Below, one piece after another: positions 1 through 4,801 of a DNA stretch of 5,290 nucleotides (positions within the stretch are counted from its first letter, which is position 1; each line of letters starts with the position of its first letter). Source of the DNA: Deinococcus sp. (lineage in GTDB: Bacteria; Deinococcota; Deinococci; Deinococcales; Deinococcaceae); the NCBI GenBank assembly GCA_030524065.1, contig JAUNHF010000139.1, forward strand, positions 1-5,290, given 5' to 3'. Under the pieces are notes generated by a model. It did not search any database. It was not told the DNA's origin and was given only the letters and a program-made list of their open reading frames with translations. Made by a program: the position numbers and the translations under genes.

Positions 1-666
1 CAGCACAGCCTGGCGGTGCGGCTCCGGCGCAACAAAGCTGCCCAGCAATGCACGCAGTGAGGCCGTCCAGTCGGCCCGCCACGGCACCCGGCCGACTGGG
101 CCGCCAGCGGGGAGGTCCACCACCTCTCGGCGCAGCTGCTCTTCCAGGTCCAGCAGGCTGACCCAGGCCACTTCCTCGGCGTCGTGGTCCTGGCTGGCAA
201 TCCAGAACACGCCCACCACCGGGGCGTCCTCGTCGCTCAGTTCGCGGGCCAGCAGCGCGGCGTCGGCGGCCGTGTGGACCGCGTAGGCCGGGCCGGTCAG
301 CAGCCCCGCTTGCTGGCCTGCGACCACCACCCGCGCCGCCGGGTGGGCCAGCCGGTCCAGGGCCGCCGCCGTAGCCGGGGTCAGCAGGCCCAGGTGGGCG
401 TGGTACTCGCGCAGCGCCGCCACCAGGGCCGCCCGCTGCTCTGCGCTCAGGTGTACGCTGCCGCTCCCCTGCTCCCGCGCCCAGGCGTGCAGCCACTCGC
501 GCGGGGTGCCCTGGGGCTGCGCCCGCGCAAAAAAGTCATGCAGTGCGCCCTGGCGGTAAGCAGCGGCCACACTCAGGCCATGCAGCCCAGGCCGGGCCAC
601 AGGGCCAGCAGAGGCAGGGCTAACCGTGGAGGTGGCGGAACAGGCGGGCGGTGTAGCGTCGGACAC
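1..666 (-). CDS. bshC: Bacillithiol biosynthesis cysteine-adding enzyme BshC (N-terminal part)
   Basis: BshC (formerly YllA) carries out the last step of bacillithiol synthesis, adding cysteine to glucosaminyl-malate in the cytoplasm. The 222 codons seen are the N-terminal part; family members are about 540 residues, so the rest lies left of the window. Two family signatures are visible: VAGQQAGLLTGP at residues 115-126, followed by a helix like that of the nucleotide-binding core, and FWIASQDHD at 154-162, where many homologues have an acidic residue instead of Q159. The start is GTG at 666-664. An in-frame TAG twelve bases upstream excludes anything longer, and TAGCCT lies six bases before the GTG. 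GTG codons at residues 23 and 33 are possible later starts, because the first 30 residues are low-complexity and poorly family-like. The gene is co-oriented with the upstream regulator but 150 bases away. Identity is confident from motifs; the exact start is less certain. Confidence 0.9.
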   Translation of the reverse strand, partial: MSDATPPACSATSTVSPASAGPVARPGLHGLSVAAAYRQGALHDFFARAQPQGTPREWLHAWAREQGSGSVHLSAEQRAALVAALREYHAHLGLLTPATAAALDRLAHPAARVVVAGQQAGLLTGPAYAVHTAADAALLARELSDEDAPVVGVFWIASQDHDAEEVAWVSLLDLEEQLRREVVDLPAGGPVGRVPWRADWTASLRALLGSFVAPEPHRQAVL

Positions 667-672
667 GCCCCC

Positions 673-678
673 AGGCTA
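673..678 (-). promoter_or_regulatory. Putative -10 box of bshC (leaderless start)
   Basis: Read on the minus strand this is TAGCCT, six bases before the GTG at 666, matching the TANNNT pattern seen at the other genes here. Transcription starting about 7 bases downstream would begin at or next to the start codon. A G-run lies between the box and GTG, but it abuts the start and is too close to act as a Shine-Dalgarno. No -35 match is evident. Confidence 0.45.
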
Positions 679-731
679 ACCCACCGGCGCACCCGAGCCA
701 CCGAATCTGGAGACAATCTTGGCCTGGGCTG

Positions 732-769
732 TGTCCTGGCTGGCCTGAGCTGTCCTGGCTGACCTTGGC
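732..769. repeat. Imperfect 19-base tandem repeat
   Basis: Two adjacent 19-base units (732-750 and 751-769) match at 16 positions, both beginning TGTCCTGGCTG. The repeat lies upstream of bshC. It may be only a local duplication in C/T-G-rich sequence; no function is visible. Confidence 0.55.
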
Positions 770-816
770 CTACAGCGTCTGGCGGGCCGGAGCCTTCCCA
801 ACCTCCCGCCCAAAGT

Positions 817-1491
817 TCAGCGCAGCGGTTCGCGCCCGGCTTCCAGCAGGCCCTCGCGGTCGGTCAGTACGATGCGGCGGTAGCCCAGGTCCAGCAGGCC
901 CCGGTTGCGAAATTCGCCCAGCAGCTTGGTGATCGTTTCGCGGGTGCTGCCCACGATGTGGGCCAGTTCCTGATGTGAGAGCCGGTCTTGCAGCGCAAAC
1001 GGCTGCTCGCCGCTCCACTCGCCCTGGCGGTCTGCAAATTCCAGCAGGGTGCGGGCCAGGCGCTGCGACACCTCGTGGAACACCAGCCCAGCCAGCCGGC
1101 TTTGCAGGGCCGCCGTCTGCGACACGATCTGCTCGGTCAGGGCCTGGGCCAGTTCGGGCGAGTCGCGCAGCAGTCGCTCCAGCGTCTCGCGGCTCAGCAT
1201 CAGCGCCTCGGTGTCGTCGGCGCACTCGGCGTAGCGGCCATACAGCTGCCCTGGACGCAGCGCCTGCACGCCTACCAGCTCGCCTTCCAGGTGGACCACC
1301 AGCGTGACTTCGCGCGCGCCGCTGCCCAGGCTGTACAGCCGCACGCTGCCGCGCGTGAGCAGATAAAGGATATCGGCCGGGTCTTCCGGATGGAACAGCA
1401 GGCCACCCCGCCCCCAGCGCCCGGTGCGGGCCGCCGCACGCAATTGCTCCAAGGCCTGTGGGGGCAGGTCCGCGAATGCACCAGGGGTCAT
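817..1491 (-). CDS. Crp/Fnr-family transcriptional regulator
   Basis: This is a 224-residue DNA-binding regulator with the usual two-domain layout. An N-terminal cyclic-nucleotide-binding-like beta roll spans about residues 5-110, a long dimerisation helix about 111-150, and a C-terminal winged helix-turn-helix about 160-215. The HTH is clear (LSHQELAHIVGSTRETITK, residues 171-189). R184 and E185 align with the Crp residues R180 and E181 that read the TGTGA half-site, and K189 replaces R185. The ligand pocket is altered: the second Glu of the GExxGE pattern is Val (GELVGVQ, 71-77), and the position after the phosphate-binding Arg is Tyr (GRYA, 85-88). cAMP binding is therefore doubtful. The single cysteine, C90, rules out an Fnr-type iron-sulfur cluster. 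ATG 1491 is chosen because TGA lies in frame six bases upstream. The gene is divergent from the secreted glycosidase gene. Family is certain; the paralogue and its targets are unknown. Confidence 0.93.
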   Translation of the reverse strand: MTPGAFADLPPQALEQLRAAARTGRWGRGGLLFHPEDPADILYLLTRGSVRLYSLGSGAREVTLVVHLEGELVGVQALRPGQLYGRYAECADDTEALMLSRETLERLLRDSPELAQALTEQIVSQTAALQSRLAGLVFHEVSQRLARTLLEFADRQGEWSGEQPFALQDRLSHQELAHIVGSTRETITKLLGEFRNRGLLDLGYRRIVLTDREGLLEAGREPLR

Positions 1492-1494
1492 GGC

Positions 1495-1539
1495 TCACAG
1501 TTTGCCACACCAGCGCCCCAACTTGCGAACTCCTTCACA
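1495..1539 (-). promoter_or_regulatory. Possible Crp-type half-sites upstream of the regulator gene
   Basis: On the minus strand, TGTGA occurs at 1539-1535 and 1499-1495, and TGTGG at 1509-1505. All are in the same orientation, spaced 30 and 10 bases apart, so they would lie on one face of the helix. The nearest one overlaps the putative -10 box of the regulator gene, which would suit autoregulation. None forms the inverted TGTGA-N6-TCACA palindrome, so this is speculative. Confidence 0.2.
1499..1504 (-). promoter_or_regulatory. Putative -10 box of the crp-family gene
   Basis: The minus strand reads CAAACT, seven bases before the ATG at 1491. The position is exactly that of the boxes at the other genes, but the first base is C instead of T. 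No purine-rich ribosome-binding site lies between it and ATG, so a leaderless transcript is likely. It is the weakest of the six. Confidence 0.35.
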
Positions 1540-1579
1540 TTGTACCGCCGCTGTTCATCCAGCTGCCAAGCACGCAGGG

Positions 1580-1585
1580 TACACT
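1580..1585 (+). promoter_or_regulatory. Putative -10 box of the glycosidase gene (leaderless start)
   Basis: TACACT differs from the TATACT form by one base and ends seven bases before the ATG at 1593. A transcript would start at or beside that ATG. No Shine-Dalgarno is at usable spacing (CAGGG at 1575-1579 is too far away), and no -35 match is visible. The box also supports choosing ATG 1593 over the in-frame ATG at 1458. Confidence 0.55.
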
Positions 1586-1592
1586 GCCCGCG

Positions 1593-3413
1593 ATGACGCG
1601 CACCACAGCCCGCCGGCCCCTGCTCGCCTCGCTGTCGCCGGCGCTGCTGGCCCTGATACCGCTCCCGCTGGCAACCCTGTCACTGGCGGCGCTGCCCACC
1701 GCCCAGGCCCGGCCCCTGAACATCGGCGGTGAAGCGCAGAGTGCAGCGTTAAACAGCCGCGAACTGAGCGGCGGTGAAGCGCTGGCAGTGTGGACCCTGC
1801 CCCGCCTGGGTGTGGCGGTCCGCAACGACCCGCAGGACCTGCGGCTGCTGTACGGTGGGCGCGAACTGCGCTGGGCCCCGGGGCGCGGCTGGCAGGCCGT
1901 GGGATTCGCGCCCGCCGCGGCCCTGCCCGCCCCGCAGCAGGTGGGGCAAAGCCTGTACGTGGAGCTGGACATCTTACAGGCGCTGGGGCTGCCGCTCCGT
2001 GTGACCCCACAGGCGATTGAGGTGCCGGCCCCGCGCAGTGTTCCGGCGGGCACCTTGCCGCCCAGCCCGGCGGCGGGTACGGGTACAAATACAGCTACAG
2101 CAGCGGCCGGGCGCCCAGTCCACATCCTGCAAAGCGTGCGCCACAGCACTAGCCGCCAGCGCACCGTGGAGTTCCAGCGCACCGTGCTGGAACTCCAGGG
2201 CGGCGGCGAGGCCTTTTATCAGGTGCAGCAGCGCGACGGCGGCGTGACCCTGTCGCTGCCCTACACCCGCGCGGCGGCCCGCTCCGAGATTCTGGACGGC
2301 GGCGCAGTGCTGCTGATCTCGCCGCTGGGCGGCGGCAGCCAGCTGGACCTGCTGACCGGCGGCGGGCAGACCCGCATCTTTACGCTGCAAAATCCGGCCC
2401 GCATCGTGCTGGACACGGTGGTGTACCGCGACCGCAGCCAAACCCCGCCGGTGGCACCGGAGCTGCTGCCCCAGGGCGTGCGTTACCAGCAGCGCGGCGG
2501 CCTGAGCCTGCTCAGCTTTGACCCCAGCCGCTACCGGCCCCGCGTGGTCACCGCCCCCTGGGGCCAGCGCACCGGCCTGGCGGCGCTGGTGCGCTCGGCG
2601 GGCGGCGTGGCCGGAATCAACGGCGGGTATTTCGATATGCAAAGCGGCAAGCCGGTGGACCTGGTGGCGCAGGGCGGCGTGATGCGGATCGGCAGCCTGC
2701 AAAAGCGGGCCACGCTGGGCTTTACCCCGGCGGGCGAGGTGCTGCTGGGCTACCCCGCGCCGCGCTACGTGGCGGAAGCGGGCGGCCAGCGCCTGACCGT
2801 GAATCAGATGACGCCCCTGCCCCGCCCCGAGCTGCTGACCGCCTGGGCCGGCGACGGGCGCACGGTGGGCGCGGCTGGGCTGGTCACGCTGACCGTTCGC
2901 CCCGGCACGGACCGGGTGCTGGCCGCGCAGAGCGGCACAGTGACCACCCAGCCGGGCAACCTGTACCTCACCTTTGACCCGGCCCGCTTTCCGGCGCTGC
3001 CCCGCACGGCAGGCGCACCACTGGGCCTGCGGCTGGAATGGAACGCAGGCGACGCCCCCTGGCCCAGTGCCCAGGACGCGCTGAGCGCTGGCCCTTTGCT
3101 GCTACGCGGCGGCCAGAGCGTGCTGAATCCGCAGCGCGAGGGCTTTGACACGTCGGGCAGCATCTGGCGGGCCACCCACCAGACCGCTTTTGGCCTGCTT
3201 GACGGCTGGCCCACCTTCGCCTATCTGGAGCGCGGCACGCCGGAGCAGCTGCTGGCCGCCCTGCGCGCCGCTGGCCTGAGCGACGCCGTGCGGATGGACA
3301 GCGGCGGCAGCAGCGCTGTGTACTTGACTGGAGGCTACGCCGACCTGGGCGGCTACCTGAACCCGGCCTGGAGCCGCGACATCCCCAACGCCGTGGTGAT
3401 GGTGCCGCGCTGA
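1593..3413 (+). CDS. Secreted phosphodiester glycosidase (NAGPA family) with AMIN-like domain
   Basis: This is a 606-residue exported protein. Residues 1-39 look like a signal peptide: basic start, hydrophobic core 9-34, AQA site before R40. About 42-145 resemble a copper-amine-oxidase-N-like stalk domain (LYVELDILQALGLPL at 121-135). A Pro/Thr/Ala/Gly linker spans about 146-173, and about 174-278 resemble an AMIN domain, ending PARIVLD. The NAGPA (DUF2233-type) domain fills about 305-606, with GINGGYFD at 341-348, AGPLLLRGG at 499-507, RMDSGGSSAVYL at 567-578 and RDIPNAVVM at 595-603. The family hydrolyses sugar-phosphodiester bonds, as in the mammalian lysosomal uncovering enzyme; the bacterial substrate is unknown. 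The AMIN-like domain suggests a cell-envelope polymer. An in-frame ATG at 1458 was rejected because it overlaps the divergent regulator gene and puts 45 residues before the signal peptide. The gene converges with the next one. Family is confident, substrate is not. Confidence 0.88.
   Translation: MTRTTARRPLLASLSPALLALIPLPLATLSLAALPTAQARPLNIGGEAQSAALNSRELSGGEALAVWTLPRLGVAVRNDPQDLRLLYGGRELRWAPGRGWQAVGFAPAAALPAPQQVGQSLYVELDILQALGLPLRVTPQAIEVPAPRSVPAGTLPPSPAAGTGTNTATAAAGRPVHILQSVRHSTSRQRTVEFQRTVLELQGGGEAFYQVQQRDGGVTLSLPYTRAAARSEILDGGAVLLISPLGGGSQLDLLTGGGQTRIFTLQNPARIVLDTVVYRDRSQTPPVAPELLPQGVRYQQRGGLSLLSFDPSRYRPRVVTAPWGQRTGLAALVRSAGGVAGINGGYFDMQSGKPVDLVAQGGVMRIGSLQKRATLGFTPAGEVLLGYPAPRYVAEAGGQRLTVNQMTPLPRPELLTAWAGDGRTVGAAGLVTLTVRPGTDRVLAAQSGTVTTQPGNLYLTFDPARFPALPRTAGAPLGLRLEWNAGDAPWPSAQDALSAGPLLLRGGQSVLNPQREGFDTSGSIWRATHQTAFGLLDGWPTFAYLERGTPEQLLAALRAAGLSDAVRMDSGGSSAVYLTGGYADLGGYLNPAWSRDIPNAVVMVPR
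1724..1782 (+). repeat. 14-base direct repeat inside the glycosidase gene
   Basis: CGGCGGTGAAGCGC occurs at 1724-1737 and again at 1769-1782, 45 bases apart and in the same reading frame. It encodes GGEA both times (residues 45-48 and 60-63), just after the signal peptide. This may be a small in-frame duplication. Confidence 0.55.
2167..2197. repeat. Perfect 12-bp inverted repeat with 7-base loop inside the glycosidase gene
   Basis: TGGAGTTCCAGC at 2167-2178 is the exact reverse complement of GCTGGAACTCCA at 2186-2197, with the loop at 2179-2185. It lies within the AMIN-like segment of the coding region (around residues 192-202). No T-run follows on either side, so it is not an ordinary intrinsic terminator. 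It could form an mRNA hairpin or be a coincidence of codon choice. Confidence 0.85.
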
Positions 3414-3424
3414 TTGAGGTGGGG

Positions 3425-4009
3425 TCAGCGCAGGGTGAGCGGGATGTCGAGCGTGCCCAGGTCGTGTGTCTGACCGTCTACCCAAAAGTGGCGTAAAGAC
3501 ACCCTGAGCGTGTAGTCACCGGGCAGCAGTGGCACCTTCCAGCTCGCCTGGTCAAGGGGAAGATTCAATTGGAAGGCGCGCTGACAGAGGGCCTGCGCCG
3601 GGCAGCGCGTCAGGTCAGCCACCGCTGGAAACAGGCGAATCCCTTGAAAGGGCAGCGCTTGGCCCGCCGCGTCCAGCAGCTCATAATCGTAGCTGGCTAC
3701 ACCCCACACCACCTCCGCTACCTCGGTGCTGATGTTCCGCACGGGGAGAGGCAGGGTCCAGGTGTTCCCCCGCGCTGCTTCGGCCCGGGCAAGCGGCTCG
3801 GCGCGGAGTCGCGTAGAAGTGGCCGCCCGTGGCCGAAGCCTGAGCGTAACCGGGGGCAGCGCCACAGCCCCTCCTGGGAGCACAGCCTGATTCATCCCGC
3901 CCAAGCAGTCGGTGACGGGCGCACACGAAACAGGTACGCCAGACACAGCCTGAGCTGAGGCGAGGCCCGGCAGCACGAGCGCGAGGCAGCTGAGCAGGAT
4001 TCTGAGCAT
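3425..4009 (-). CDS. Small secreted protein of unknown function, probable beta-sandwich
   Basis: This 194-residue protein has an evident signal peptide: Arg at position 3, hydrophobic core 4-16, and cleavage probably after ASA (A19) or AQA (A21). C8 sits inside the hydrophobic core with a poor lipobox, so a lipoprotein is unlikely. The mature part has exactly four cysteines in two CX5C pairs (C29/C35 and C136/C142), suggesting disulfides outside the cytoplasm. The middle and end (LPLPVRNIS at 86-94, YELLDAAGQALPF at 109-121, LLPGDYTLRVSL at 161-172) resemble strands of an immunoglobulin-like sandwich. They recall the BsuPI-type proteinase-inhibitor domain, but this is only a loose pattern match and no function is assigned. 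The ATG at 4009 has TACACT six bases before it. The gene is divergent from the HAD phosphatase gene and convergent with the glycosidase gene, 11 bases between stops. A real gene is likely; its role is unknown. Confidence 0.78.
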   Translation of the reverse strand: MLRILLSCLALVLPGLASAQAVSGVPVSCAPVTDCLGGMNQAVLPGGAVALPPVTLRLRPRAATSTRLRAEPLARAEAARGNTWTLPLPVRNISTEVAEVVWGVASYDYELLDAAGQALPFQGIRLFPAVADLTRCPAQALCQRAFQLNLPLDQASWKVPLLPGDYTLRVSLRHFWVDGQTHDLGTLDIPLTLR

Positions 4010-4015
4010 AGCCAG

Positions 4016-4021
4016 AGTGTA
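4016..4021 (-). promoter_or_regulatory. Putative -10 box of the small secreted protein gene (leaderless start)
   Basis: The minus strand reads TACACT, six bases before the ATG at 4009. ATGGCA at 4045-4040, eighteen bases further upstream, matches the TTGACA -35 consensus at four of six positions. No Shine-Dalgarno fits between the box and ATG. It is the same hexamer as at the glycosidase gene. Confidence 0.55.
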
Positions 4022-4062
4022 GGGGCCTGCTGGTCAGCCTGCCATCTCCAGGCAGCCCGCTT

Positions 4063-4083
4063 TAGACTGCTCACTCTAGACTG
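4063..4083 (+). repeat. TAGACTG repeated with 14-base period in the divergent promoter region
   Basis: TAGACTG occurs at 4063-4069 and 4077-4083. The second copy contains the putative -10 box of the HAD gene at the right distance from ATG. The first is 14 bases further upstream and could be an alternative promoter element, an operator half-site, or chance. Confidence 0.5.
4077..4082 (+). promoter_or_regulatory. Putative -10 box of the HAD phosphatase gene (leaderless start)
   Basis: TAGACT fits TANNNT and ends six bases before the ATG at 4089. The bases between are C-rich and cannot act as a Shine-Dalgarno. No -35 match is visible 16-18 bases upstream. Confidence 0.5.
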
Positions 4084-4088
4084 GCCCC

Positions 4089-4766
4089 ATGACCTCCTCT
4101 TCCTCTGCGACCTCCGGCATCCAGGCCCTGCTGTTCGATTTTGATGGCACTGTCATGGACACCGAAACCACCGAGTTCCGGCACTGGCAGCGGCTGTACG
4201 GTTTGCACGGGCGGGAGCTGCACTTACGCGACTGGCAGCGCGGCATCGGCACCTGGGGCGCGTTCGACCCCTGGGCCGGGCTGCCCCAGGAGGTGCAGGC
4301 TGAACGTGAGCGGGTGGGCGGCGAACTGCACCGGGGCCTGCTGGAAGAACTGCGCGGGCAAGACCTGCGCCCCGGTGTGGTGGCCCTGCTGGACGAAGCC
4401 CAGGCCGCCGGGCTGCGGCTGGCTCTGGTGACCAGTTCGGGGCGCGACTGGGTGACCGACTGGCTGACCCAGCACAGCCTGCTGGACCGCTTCGAGACGC
4501 TGTGTACCAAGGACGACGTGGCCCGCGTCAAGCCCGACCCGGAGCTGTACAGCCTTGCCGTGCAGCGTCTGGGCCTGCGCCCTGAGCAGTGCCTCGCCAT
4601 TGAGGACAGCCTGAACGGGGCCACCGCCGCCGTGGCCGCTGGCGTGCGGGCCGTGGTGGTGCCCAACGAGGTCACCGCCAGCCAGCCGTTCCCACCGAGC
4701 TGGCCGCGCCTGGAGGGCTTCGGCGGTGGCTTGCGGGCGCTGCTGGCCGCGTTAGCCGCGCAGTGA
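4089..4766 (+). CDS. HAD-superfamily phosphatase, beta-phosphoglucomutase/YhcW-like
   Basis: This is a 225-residue cytoplasmic hydrolase of HAD subfamily IA, acting on small phosphorylated metabolites through an aspartyl-phosphate intermediate. All four catalytic motifs are present. Motif I is DFDGT at 17-21 (nucleophile D17, acid/base D19). Motif II is LVTSS at 113-117 (S116). Motif III is VKPDP at 147-151 (K148). Motif IV is IEDS at 171-174 (E172, D173, metal binding). An alpha-helical cap lies between motifs I and II, about residues 30-95. Overall pattern and length, including the IGT in the cap and the VPNEVT after motif IV, recall Bacillus subtilis YhcW from memory. The substrate cannot be told from sequence. 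ATG 4089 directly precedes the DFDGT strand at normal spacing and has a -10 box at the leaderless distance. panB follows after 35 bases on the same strand, so cotranscription is possible, though panB has its own box. Confidence 0.93.
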   Translation: MTSSSSATSGIQALLFDFDGTVMDTETTEFRHWQRLYGLHGRELHLRDWQRGIGTWGAFDPWAGLPQEVQAERERVGGELHRGLLEELRGQDLRPGVVALLDEAQAAGLRLALVTSSGRDWVTDWLTQHSLLDRFETLCTKDDVARVKPDPELYSLAVQRLGLRPEQCLAIEDSLNGATAAVAAGVRAVVVPNEVTASQPFPPSWPRLEGFGGGLRALLAALAAQ

Positions 4767-4788
4767 GGACACCAGCGGGCAGCGGTGC

Positions 4789-4794
4789 TACCTT
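4789..4794 (+). promoter_or_regulatory. Putative promoter of panB (leaderless start)
   Basis: TACCTT ends seven bases before the panB ATG at 4802. AGGACA at 4766-4771, exactly 17 bases upstream and overlapping the last base of the HAD stop codon, matches TTGACA at four of six positions. This is the best -35/-10 pair in the window. There is no Shine-Dalgarno, so panB can be transcribed on its own even if it also receives readthrough. Confidence 0.55.
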
Positions 4795-4801
4795 CTGACC
4801 T

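Larger units (their letters stand above)
667..816. other. Gap between the crp-family gene and bshC
   Basis: This 150-base stretch has no supportable gene. It holds the bshC start region, an imperfect tandem repeat at 732-769, and a weak 6-bp inverted repeat (781-786 with 805-810, 18-base loop) just after the regulator's stop codon. That hairpin has no T-run after it, so an intrinsic terminator is not supported. Confidence 0.6.

Noticed and set aside
184..762. 192-codon open frame on the plus strand
   Set aside because: It is antisense to bshC, whose frame carries clear family motifs; the plus-strand product is Arg/Gly/Gln-rich with no domain and arises from GC-rich third-position bias.
781..810. 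Possible terminator hairpin after the regulator gene
   Set aside because: The stem has only 6 bp with an 18-base loop and there is no T-run on the minus-strand downstream side.
770..1510. 246-codon minus-strand frame overlapping the regulator gene
   Set aside because: It is the wrong frame over the Crp-family gene; its product is Ala/Arg/Pro-rich without motifs, while the 817-1491 frame has a full Crp fold.
1458..1592. In-frame upstream extension of the glycosidase gene to ATG 1458
   Set aside because: It overlaps the divergent regulator's coding region and would place 45 residues before a clear signal peptide; ATG 1593 has a -10 box at the leaderless distance.
988..1596. 202-codon plus-strand frame
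   Set aside because: It is antisense to the regulator gene, without recognisable domains or a start signal.
1535..2702. Long minus-strand frames opposite the glycosidase gene (1535-2182 and 1974-2702)
   Set aside because: They are antisense shadows of a gene with strong domain evidence; the products are low-complexity.
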